DNA of 64,000 nt. Source: Plazaster borealis. Its lineage: Eukaryota > Echinodermata > Asteroidea > Forcipulatida > Labidiasteridae. How positions within the stretch are numbered: position 1 is the stretch's first letter; every line of letters begins with the position of its first letter. The notes under the pieces are model-generated. The model saw nothing but the letters and a program-made list of their open reading frames with translations. It ran no database searches and was not told the DNA's origin. Positions 43,833-54,165 of the stretch are shown here, one piece after another. The stretch is from contig CM037461.1 of assembly GCA_021014325.1 (NCBI GenBank), positions 10,569,501 to 10,633,500 on the forward strand, given 5' to 3'. A program made the translations under genes and the position numbers.

Positions 43833-44960
43833 CAGACCTGCCAACCTTGTAAAAAAAATTGAGTACCACATTAGCGCAGCGGCATTAAAACCAGAAGCCT
43901 GTGCACGGCGACATAACCCAGAAGCCCAACTCCACGTACTGTTGGCACTGTATGTTCCAATTGCCTAGATCATAGATGTCACTCAAGGGGCAAAACAATT
44001 GTTAGGACGAAAAAAATAAAAAAATTGGCCAGGGGTTCCCCTACGGGCGGTAAGCCCATTTTGACTGATTTCTGTTCCACTATCATGTATAAATCTCAAT
44101 GAAAAACACAATTCAATAATGTACAAAATGTACTTTTCACCAAAAATTGGCCAGAGGTTTCCCTACGGGCGGTGAGCCCATTTTGACTGATTTCTATTCC
44201 AATAACATATATTAATTTATATGAAAAGCACTGTTCAACAATTTTCCTAAATTAATAGTAACTTACTCGGCATGCAAATAACTTGACAATAATAATGCGA
44301 AAGGTTCCATCTTTGGTTGCCCAGTAAACGGACAAACGAAAGCCTATCGTAGAATTGTCAAGTTCCACTTCAATTCATCATTTGTTTCTCTTATACAAAG
44401 ATCACAGGCCATGAAATTCCCACTATTCTCCCCTAATAAAAGTAAAACTAACAGAAATGATGTATTTCCTTCCTCCATGATTAATCTGACACTTCGATCG
44501 GCGTCCATGTTGTACACTCAAGTATAATCACACAGCGATGCTGAACACGTGCGTTGTGTGCACGTACATCCATGCATACGGCTATACAATGTACTGTACC
44601 AGATTGGCCGAAACTGGATCGCGCCATTCCCATCCCCTTTGTTACGCATTGGTTTATCAGTATTCCAGCGGGAGTAAGAATTTAAAATATAATGTAGTTC
44701 TAAGCACAATCTCTTTTTTATCAAAGCACATAATATCACTCAGATGCAGGGTATTTTGTTCGGTTGTTTTTGCACTTGGGGTCGAACGAATGACAGTTGA
44801 AGAAATTGAGAACAAACTTGTCCGTTCGTGCTGCAGTTTAACAACACCGCGATTTAGATTTTGCGTCTTTTGAGTATTTTCTGCATAAATCTTGTACCGC
44901 CGTACCCAGATGGGAAAATGCGTACATGATACGTAAAATGCGTACAGGTTTGCAGGTCTG
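43833..44960. mobile_element. non-autonomous DNA transposon, TIR CAGACCTGC, TSD AAGTTA
   Basis: Ends CAGACCTGCCAACCT and the complement of CAGACCTGCAAACCT are inverted; the same 6-bp AAGTTA flanks both (43827-43832 and 44961-44966). At 1.1 kb it holds no transposase. Internally a 122-bp unit beginning ATTGGCCAGGGG is tandemly duplicated (44024-44267). CAG-starting ends suggest hAT or a CACTA-like relative, though 6 bp is unusual for hAT. Confidence 0.72.
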
Positions 44961-44966
44961 AAGTTA

Positions 44967-45978
44967 TATTGGAATACTGAGACTCCAAATTTCTCTGCAA
45001 AGAGGGAAGAGAGTTCTTCCCTCATTTGGTCTTCTGTCCAAGTGTGACCAATTGTGATTTTGCCAACAAGGCCAGCTGCAGCAAGCTGGCCCTACCTCTT
45101 GGAATTTGAAGGCTGGGGCCTGTGTGGTACGGCAAACAAACTATCTCTCTGTCATTTGTCTTTTTTTTGGGCAGAAACGCCCCTCCTTGGTCGCATTACC
45201 CCCACTCCCCTTGATCCGCTTGCCGATGGTAATCAAAATCTTCCTTCCTGTTGTGTATGAAGAAAAGATGTATAATTTGCAGAAACAATTTTAATTAATA
45301 CCTCCTTTTATCCCTTTATGAAAAGTAGTTTCTAAATGTTTTTTAGAAATATTTTTGGTGGAAAGGAAGATAGGCGGGCGAAAGAGGGAGGGGGGGGGTT
45401 AGGACAGAAACGGATTCCACCATACCAGGAGGCATGAGGATCCACACAGTCCTGTAGGTGGGTGGTGAGGCGTAAATAGACACAATTGACCAAACTTTTA
45501 CATCACAGCACACTGGTTGGAGTAGAGGAAAGTTTTATTTCCCAGCAACCAAGATGCAAAGTGACACCTAACAATAAATAACATGCCTTGCTCTCCTTGT
45601 AAATTCTTTGATCACATTGTAACTCTGAAAAAAACAATGCAGTCCTCTAAACCAAAGAAATCATTAAATTGATTCCATCTGAGCATCAACAGTCAGCATA
45701 CATGCATAGTGCATAGATGCGTAGACCCTCAACCTGGCAGAGGATCAACCTGGCAGAGGATCAACCTGGTGTCAAAAACCGCCAAAGACACACAATAGTG
45801 CCAGTGGGTTTAACAATGCATTATTTAAACTACACAAAATGTCCACAAATGTTACAAAATAATAATAACACATTGTTACACATTGTTACCCCCCCCCCTG
45901 GTTCTGGCAGCACTGCGTCTTTATTAAATGTTGAACTAGAGGGAGTAGAGAGTAGAGTATAAAGTCATTTCCATTATA
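44967..45978. other. non-coding stretch with small repeats
   Basis: Holds a 16-bp tandem repeat (TCAACCTGGCAGAGGA, 45729-45769) and G- and C-runs. No ORF with a recognisable domain. Confidence 0.5.
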
Positions 45979-47098
45979 AGGGGCCATTCATAATTGTCGA
46001 TGTTTTTTAAATTTCGATTTTTTTTCGAATTAGTGGGTGGGTGGGTCAAGGTAAATAATTGAAAATCGAAATTCACTTTTCATTAAAAAAAAAACCCCCA
46101 AAACGGAAAAAAGCTAGACCGTTTGACTTGCCTGCGTACAGCGTTCCTACGCGCGTGATGACCCGAGGTACAATGTGTACACGTACATTATAATTTGTAC
46201 AGCATGCATGTGCGTGACTCACCACTATGCAAAAAACACCATGTACTTGGCCCATTATGTGAAACACCATTGGGAGGACGGCCCGCGTGTGATTCGGTAC
46301 AACGGACGAGTTGACTTTTCTATTTTACTTGCAGCGGTCGAGTTGGAAAACGAACGTGTTGGACAACAGACGAGTTGAGCTTGTAAGTTGAAAGCACAAC
46401 TGTCGAGTTAGTACAACGATCGAGTTGGTAAACGGTCGAGTTGGTCGGAATCGAGTTGGCAAGCGGTGGTCGAGCAGGCATGTGAGACCTCCACGTCCAA
46501 CATCGATCATCAAGCAGCTCTCACAGAGGGGGAACCTGGCATCGGGAAGCACTTTAAGTTTGCCTGTATAATCATATATCGCGGAACCACAAGGCGTGCA
46601 TGAAAAAACGGCACGTTAACAATAAATTGCGGCCCGCAGCTGGCCCGATATGCGGCTTGCGGTCTTCCATGAATACTTGGGCGAGTAGGGAAACAAGCAA
46701 CTCGAATTTCCAGGGTCAGAAAACGTGCGGTGGAGTCTAATTTCAACCTTGTTCCTGTGTTTTTTTATGCAAAATTATAAGCTCGTACTCATGAACACAT
46801 CGCTCTCGCCGCAATTTTTTTTTACCAATGTGCGTCGTCGACCGATCGTTAAATCACGAAGATTTCATTGCAAAAGAAGTTCTGTAAAACCGATCCTCAA
46901 ATTACGAATCCATGAAAGTTGCTATTGATGAAAACAAATGCAAGTACATGTACAATGCAAACAACATGTAGTTGTTTTTTTAATACTGGATAACAAATCA
47001 ATTTTTTTATAATCGAAATTAGGGGTGGGTGGGTGGGTCAAAAATCTTTGGAAAAAAGATCGAAATTTAAAAAACATCGACAATTATGAATGGCCCCT
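45979..47098. mobile_element. non-autonomous DNA transposon with 40-bp TIR
   Basis: The ends AGGGGCCATTCATAATTGTC... match in inverted orientation over about 40 bp without mismatch (45979-46018 and 47059-47098). A (GTGG)n-like GTGGGTGGGTGGGTC lies inside each end but in the same orientation. A degenerate CGAGTTGG motif recurs about eight times at 46305-46475. No transposase; no certain target duplication. Confidence 0.75.
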
Positions 47099-47244
47099 AA
47101 CTAGTGTGTGACTGTGAGTGTGTCAAAGGGAGAAGAAAAGAAGAATGTTTGTTTTTGTACAACCGTTTACAGGAATGCATTATACTACAGCAATTACAAA
47201 CAAACGCGTATATTAAGTGTATTGTTAAACACGTTAATGTAAAT

Positions 47245-47496
47245 TTAATTCTGGCCAGTCACAATGTGATACCGTTTGGAAATCTTCATCATCAGCGTCA
47301 AAACGGGAAAGACTTGCAGCTGGTGGTGAGGCAACTGCGGCCGTAGGCACAGGACTTGCCCTAGCCCTGGTACTGGTAATGGTATCTTGGTGATGCCGTT
47401 CTGGTCGGCACTTCTGAGGGCCTGCACTACAGCCAGAGAATTTGTTGCAGCTAGCTGCTCTACGCCAGATTGAGATTGCTCGGCCATTTCTTTCAT
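47245..47496 (-). CDS. short ORF, possibly a first exon
   Basis: 83 residues starting MKEMAEQSQSGVEQL. It lacks a known motif, but the first ~50 residues have ordinary composition and could be an exon. There is no independent support. Confidence 0.15.
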   Translation of the reverse strand: MKEMAEQSQSGVEQLAATNSLAVVQALRSADQNGITKIPLPVPGLGQVLCLRPQLPHHQLQVFPVLTLMMKISKRYHIVTGQN

Positions 47497-47570
47497 TTCA
47501 TACGTGCGAACGTAAACGTAAACAAATCATTACCGCAAGTCAAGTCTTGCACGGATCGGAAGATGACAGA

Positions 47571-47972
47571 CAAACCATGTTTTGAAGGTGTTTAAATTTT
47601 CATGGTTTATAAACCATGTTTTATGATGGCTCAGTTTTCATGGTTTATAGACCAAGGTTTATAAACCATGTTTTGTGAGGCTTCAGTTTTTCATGGTTTA
47701 TAAACCAAGATTTGTAAACCATGATGCTAGAAAATTCATGGTTTATAAACCACGTTTTGAAGGTGCTTAAAATGTCTTGGTTTATAAACCATGTTTTGAA
47801 CGTGCTTAAATTTCATGGTTTATAAACCATGTTTTTAAGGTGCTTAAAATTTCATGGTTTATAAACCATGTTTTTATGTTGCTTAAAATTTCATGGTTCA
47901 CAATTCATGGTTTATAAACCATGTTTTGTGAGGCTTCAGTTTTACATGGTTTATAAACCATAATTCATAAGC
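47571..47972. repeat. palindromic minisatellite, CATGGTTTATAAACCATG
   Basis: About ten copies of an 18-bp perfect or near-perfect palindrome are spaced 38-50 bp apart, with spacers of the TTTTGAAGGTGCTTAAAATT and TTTTGTGAGGCTTCAGTT types. Some units are fused or mutated (CATGGTTTATAGACC). Each unit contains TTTATAAA. Confidence 0.85.
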
Positions 47973-48914
47973 TTTGATAGTATATTTATGGTATGTAATT
48001 CACACACAAAAATTGACAGCAATTTCTATGGTTTACATCCAATTGTTACAAACCGTGGTAAAAACATGTCAAAAAACGCTAAACAATAATTGACAAACGT
48101 CGCCCCATACATGTGAACTGATAGTCCAGTGCTATGACCTGTCTAGTGCAGTGTAGTCTTTTTTGTGTTGCTGTTTGAATGCATACTGTTGGGATTGTTT
48201 ACCATTGTTTGTGTCGTCGAAGACAAACAAACCACATGACATGTATATAACAGCAAAGTTCATGAAGGTGACATGTTCAGCTTTGATACAAGTGCATGGC
48301 ATATTGGCACTATTAAATGGGGCTAATCATTACTGTACATAACGCTAACTCAATACTGGTGTAAGTGGTTATGATAAAATGATTCAGTACCCAACATCCA
48401 TTTGTTTCACTCCCTAACAAAAAATACTTGTTTGCCTGCCATGTGCTTATTATTCAAACTTACAATGAAGATAATGTATTATTATTTCAGGGTTTTAATG
48501 AGTCTATTTTTCCCCTAGGCCTACTCCTATAACTAAAAAAAGCACATAGCTGAAGCCTAAAAAATGTTCTTGTTGTTTTGTTGCGATTTTGTTAGACCCA
48601 GTAACTGGGGCGCTGCACTCCTTAAAAAAAAAAAGGTTGACATCTTGGGTCTTACTAGCACCCCAGAAAGACTTTGGGGGAAGAGCGTGAAAGGCCGACA
48701 TGTTTTTCCCAACACCCAGCCTCAAAAAATGTCCCAAAATGACAAAAAGACCAAACAAAATAGCTTGAAAATCGCCTACTGGCTTCTCAATATTCCAAAG
48801 ATGCAACATCAAGCATTTAATTGTACTCACGATCATTTGTTGTGCTCCAAATTGATAATTTTTAAGTCCACAATGGAGAAACCATCTGTATCACGATTGA
48901 CTTCATTGGACACT
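47973..48914. other. non-coding stretch with a dispersed repeat
   Basis: Includes a roughly 110-bp repeat at 48131-48242 whose second copy lies at 56567-56677. Otherwise no coding or structural signal. Confidence 0.5.
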
Positions 48915-49188
48915 CGGAATAGACGGGTGCCCTGCCGTTGTCGCGGTGTGTACTGTAGATCGTGGGTCACAGATCACGTATATCCAGTTTGCCGCTGATG
49001 CATTATGGGTAGTGGATGTAAATCAATGACCGTTTAAAAGTTACAGGCGCTGCAGCGAGTGCGCACGTTCAATCATGAACAACATAACTTCTACCCATAA
49101 TGCATAAGCGGCACACCGGGTTTACATGATCCGTGACCCACGATCTACAGTACACACCACGACGAGGGCAGGGCGCCCGTCTATTCCG
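48915..49188. mobile_element. fold-back (long inverted repeat) element
   Basis: Arms of about 98 bp (48915-49012 and 49091-49188) are roughly 85% complementary and start CGGAATAGACGGG; the loop is about 78 bp. This is the form of a fold-back MITE. I did not find a clear target duplication. Confidence 0.65.
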
Positions 49189-49218
49189 ATCGCAGATAGA
49201 CTCAGACTCTGTACACTT

Positions 49219-49291
49219 AATAATACATGTAGTACCCCAGTTGGCTGGCCATACTAGTCAGATGCATGATGGGAGATTGTTGTTGTTGTAG
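49219..49291. repeat. direct repeat copy 1 (about 73 bp)
   Basis: AATAATACATGTAGTACCCC... to GTTGTTGTTGTAG; a second copy is at 50713-50788 in the same orientation, about 1.5 kb away, with a 3-bp insertion and few mismatches. Confidence 0.8.
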
Positions 49292-49910
49292 TTTCCAAGA
49301 TGGCGACTGTCTAGAAGTAATCCTACAATAAAATATCTTTTTCTGGTAGATAAAAGAAAGTGTTGCAGAGCATCTAGACCATTTATGGCCGCACTGATAT
49401 TTGCCCGCATCCTCCTGTGCTGAACTTGGAAATCGTCGTCCTGGAAAGAATGCATCACATCAACACAATTATTCAACCGCTGTTTATCTCTAGATCATGG
49501 CAAATTTTGTCTTCACTGAGGCCTAACGTTACCTACGATAACAGTAGTATAAATAATATCTTAATGTAAAACGTTCTAACATTAAAAATGTGTAAAATTA
49601 GAACTAACATTGTCGTTAAAATCCAACCATGACCTAAGTAAAAACATAAAAATCATGTCACACACATACCGGCCACACACGTACACTATACAGTACAGAT
49701 TAACAATAACCATGCAAATTAACGTGAAACATTCACGCAGCATGTTCACAAACACTTTACATGCAAAGAGGAAAGCATGTAGGAAAGAGGAGATGGTGGT
49801 CCATGTCTCCGTGAAACCATGGAGGTAGTAAATTAAACCGACAACCACGGAGCCCCAACACAACGGCCACCAGTCAGTATTGGTAAAAATCAAAATCATG
49901 GTTAATTAAA

Positions 49911-50090
49911 ATTTTCAAAATCTTAAAAACAGATTTTATGGCATTTCCATTTATTCAATTTTGCCCATACCTGGTAAAGTTCACCACAACTTACATAATA
50001 ATTTTCAAAATCCTAAAAACAGACTTTATGTCATTTCCATTTAATCAATTCTGCCTATAACCGGTGAAGTTCACCACAACTTACATCTGG
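49911..50090. repeat. 90-bp tandem duplication
   Basis: Two diverged copies start ATTTTCAAAATC at 49911 and 50001. Both include AAAACAGA.TTTATG and GTTCACCACAACTTACAT. Confidence 0.75.
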
Positions 50091-50712
50091 TTCCAGTTGA
50101 CCACCTCATTCTCCACCAGTTGAACTAGTTGTAGCCACTTTGAATAATTTTGAGACATTTCCACCTTAATTCCATGCCGTGCCGACAATAAACTCTCCAA
50201 TGATTACCAGGACAGCGCCCTCTAGAGGTAGACTTTAATCCATGTTTATCAAAAAACTATGTTTATCGAAACACTGTGTTTATCGCCAAGAGCTGTGTTT
50301 ATCAACTTGTTTTAAGTGGAAAAGGAATGCGTTTATACACGCTCATTGTCACAGTAGATCAAGACAGCTTTTAGTGATTGTGTATTTAATGGACCCTTTT
50401 AACGGAAAATCACGTAATAGTTTGTTATGCTTATATAAGGTATTTTTTGGGGGGGAGAAGCAAACCACTTGCTGATTTATTTTTCCGTGCTTTTTTGATG
50501 TGGTGGGGGAAAAAGAAAAACAAAACTAAAACCCCCCAAAACTCCCAGAGCCTGTCGTGTAGACACATGTTGTTTTTTCCTGAGATGTTAAGACAATTGT
50601 TTATCAAGATATAAATGTTTTTCGGGGAAAGGTGCTTTCATTCCACAACTTTTTTGCTCTGTTCTTGCCTTATCTTAGGAGGGGGAGTATAGCAGATAAA
50701 CTCTGTCCACAA

Positions 50713-50788
50713 AATAATACATGTATTAGTACCCCAGTTAGCTGGCCTTACTAGTCAGATGCATGATGGGAGATTGTTGTTGTTGTAG
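50713..50788. repeat. direct repeat copy 2 (about 76 bp)
   Basis: Pairs with 49219-49291. It runs straight into the GGATTCGCAATCC array. Confidence 0.8.
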
Positions 50789-50789
50789 T

Positions 50790-51917
50790 AGATTCGCAAT
50801 CCATTGTTATGGATTCGCATTCCGTATAATAACGGATTAAGAATCTGTATAAATGGATTGCGAATCCGCAATTTGTATCATAACAGATTGAGAATCTATG
50901 AGAATCCGCATGTATCATAACAGATTGAGAATCTATGAGAATCCGCAATCTGTTATTACGGATTCGCAATCCGTATAATAACAGATTCCATTATTTTATG
51001 GATTGCGAAATTTTTATGGTACACGAAATATACATGCACACGTTCTAGATGGAAAATACAGAGTACATGTTCATGTTCATCTACATTACAAGCACATTGC
51101 ACACAAGGGGTACCTAAACTCACTGTACATGTCTAAAAAAAAACTTATTCGCAAGCAAAACAATAATTTCAAATCCGTTATTACCAATTTTAATCCGTTA
51201 TTATGGATTCAAAATGCGTTATTACAGATCTGCAATCTATTATTACGGATCCGCAATCCGTATAATAACTGATTCATAATCCGTATTAACGGTTATGAGT
51301 TAGGGTTACCAATTCGTTATTATGGATTCACAATCCGTTGTTACAGATTACAGTTAGTACAGATTCGCAATCCGTATAATAGGGGATCCGCAATCCTTTA
51401 TTAAGGATTAAGGCTATTACGGATTCGCAATCCGTGTAATAACGGATTCGCAATCCTTTATTAAGGATTATAGCTATAACGGATTCGCAATCCGTGTAAT
51501 AATGGATTCGCAATCTGTTATTACGGATTTGCAATCCGTTATTATGGATTCACATTCCGTATAATAACGGATTGCGAATCCGTACAAGTCCAGATTGAGA
51601 ATCCATGCGAATCCGCAATCTGTTATTAAGGATTCGCAATCTGTTACTACGTATACGTTATTATACGGATTGCGAATCCGTTATTGCGAATCCTTATACT
51701 AACAGATTGCGAATCCGTAATAACCTTAATCCGTAATAACGGTTGTTACGGATTCGCGATCTGTTTCTACGGATTCGCAATCCGTTATTATGGATTCGCA
51801 TTCCATGTAATAGCGGATTGCGAATCTGTATAAATGGATTGCGAATCTGCAATTTGTATAATAACAGATTGAGAATCTATGCGAATCCAAAATCTGTTAG
51901 TACGGATTCGCAATTCG
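50790..51917. repeat. palindromic satellite based on GGATTCGCAATCC
   Basis: An about 20-22-bp unit (ACGGATTCGCAATCCGTTATT) and its reverse complement recur tens of times in mixed orientation, with 51004-51170 as an interruption. The 13-mer core is itself nearly self-complementary (GGATT...AATCC), so the array can fold extensively. Short ORFs with 'IRNPLLRIRN'-like repeats here are by-products. Confidence 0.85.
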
Positions 51918-52839
51918 CCTCTCGAGACCCGCTGCTTATATCTAACACTTGAGAGGATTTTCTTTTTGACGTTGCCTAAGAATAGTACTATTCCCATAAT
52001 GCGTAGCCTACATACTGCAGTATGTGCGCATTGCAATGGGAATAGTACTATTATGGTACACGAAATATACTGCAAAGTGGTAAAACATTGCACTCCAACA
52101 AGTGACGTCACACGACTTTACTCAAGAATTATGACGTCTCGGGGCTTTTCGCAAAACTCAACGAAAAGCAACGTTGAGTCGTGGTCAAATTTATTTTTTT
52201 GTGGTACTTTTAAAAAATTGTTTATAGGATGTTAACTTTATGTATGTATTCATTGACCACTTGTAAATTAATTTCAGCAAATTTTACTTCTTCTTTGCTC
52301 TCGTTCAAGTACTTCTTTAAAATCAAAACCCTTTTGATTCACAAGATTTGACTTTTGCACACACAGTACATGTACAATAACCTGAACGGCCCCTTTTTCT
52401 TGACGATGATTTTGAAATAAGCTTACCAGTTTAATCACCGTGTCTGAAGGGCAAACTCAGCGGGCCTAGAACACCTTTGACAGGCATGGTCACGTGGATC
52501 AACGTGATGTGGGTCTGGGTGTTTGATGAGTAGCGAACCAATGTCGGTTTTTTTTGGTTTAAGGTTTTGTGAGTTATTAAAAGTCATACAAATCACTAAA
52601 GCAGGTGGACTTCTCAGTGAAACTTCCTATTCTATTCCTTATTTTCCACTACGCCATCAGACGTGCAAAACGGAAGTAAATTCATGCTGAACTTTGAATG
52701 AGTTTGAGATGCATACGGGGGCACCACTATAGAACAACCACGTAATGACGTTCAATGAACTTTGACACGTCCAAACTTGCACACAACACATGGCTGCATG
52801 GGGATATGTCAGTATATGCAGGCTTGATATGAATTTTTG

Positions 52840-53283
52840 AAAAAGTGTAATTTTCAACTTCCGGTTTGAACCGGAAGGCAAGGTCAAATTGGGTCACACT
52901 CTGTGTAGCGTTTTCTACATTTTGAAAGACCTATCTGATGATCTAAAGATTGTTGAAATAGCTTTCGTACTTCTTGAGTTATGATTTTTTGAAATAATAA
53001 ACTTCTCATTATTATATTTCAATACCTGATGACGTCATCATGACGTTACTGAAGCGGTTTTATCTCCTAATAAATATCTAACTATATGTGAAGTTTCAAG
53101 TTCATGTGAGGTTGAAAAAGGTGTCTAAGTTACTGGACAATCGGCGAAGAGAATCAGAAGAAAAAAAGAAGAAAAAAACCCCTGAACAATAACAAGAGGT
53201 GTTCGGAGCAAAGCTCTCCGAACACCTAATAAAAAAACCAACAGCAAGGAGAGGTGTTCCGGGCGGAATACGCCCGAACACCT
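52840..53283 (-). mobile_element. Helentron/HINE-like element, inverted, with doubled 5' end
   Basis: On the minus strand two 5' hairpins lie in tandem (53252-53283 and 53197-53227), followed by the TTC-rich start, the TGATGACGTCATCAGGTATTG block and an ACTTCCGGTTTGAACCGGAAG-type hairpin near 52857-52880. The 3' stem-loop and CTAG are missing. It is the same family as the copies at 5.3-22.7 kb. Confidence 0.65.
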
Positions 53284-53289
53284 AATAAT

Positions 53290-54125
53290 CTGAGACTTGA
53301 CTGACTTAAAATTTTGACTATTCTCCACAATGTGCATCGTCTTCAAAGTTTTTTCTCAAAGGTCATAGGTCAATGGCTGAACTTATCTCCAGCCGTAAAG
53401 TAAGGCCAAAACTTATTCCAAGCCGGGGGCACCTGTTTCAACGTAACACCGCTGCGGATGGGTGCCACAATGTCTGTCACATGTATTTAATAAGTTAAGA
53501 GGGTTCATTTCGTAATTTCTCAACGATTTCTTTAGCTAATTGTGTTGCCAACGTATCAGGTGTTACCTGTAATTATTTAAAACTTATTTATTTGAATATT
53601 TTTAATTAATTTGCTTTTAATTAGTTTAAAATAAAGAAAAACAAAGGAAATAATGAGTAGACAACAAATTGTTTCCATTTCTCGATTTGATTATTATTTT
53701 CTGGCCACCAAAACAATCATTATACAGAACACATGTAGAATACAAGACTATTTGAAAGTGAAAAATTCTAAATACGTGATAAAATACTGAAATGTTTTAT
53801 TGGGGGGATACCCCACAAAATAATAATATAAAAATGAATTAAAAAAAAAAGTTCAACATTTCAACGGAGCAACCGTTCAAAGTGAAAGATTATAAACACG
53901 TGCAAAAATACTGAAAAGGTTGTGGGTAAAATAATAATAACAATAGTGTTCGAAAGGGGGTTGTAAAAAAAAATAATAATAATGATACAAAAATGTGGCG
54001 AGTAAAACAAAAATAATAATATAAAAATTAATTTGCAAAAACAGCAACGTTCAACATTTCAACGGAGCAACCGTTCAAATTGAAAGTGTATAAGATTATA
54101 ATTGCGTGCAAAAATACTGAAAATG
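53290..54125. other. non-coding, AT-rich; downstream flank of piggyBac gene
   Basis: Contains a diverged duplication: 'GTTCAACATTTCAACGGAGC' occurs at about 53851 and 54050, with shared AATAATAATA tracts. Part is probably 3' UTR of the piggyBac gene on the minus strand. I could not find a TTAA-flanked inverted repeat. Confidence 0.5.
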
Positions 54126-54165
54126 TCAACACTTCAAGTTCAACCGATCAACGGAGCAATAGTGT

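Noticed and set aside
47571..47972. CRISPR-like array (short repeats with spacers)
   Set aside because: Spacers are themselves repeated and the DNA is eukaryotic; it is a palindromic minisatellite.
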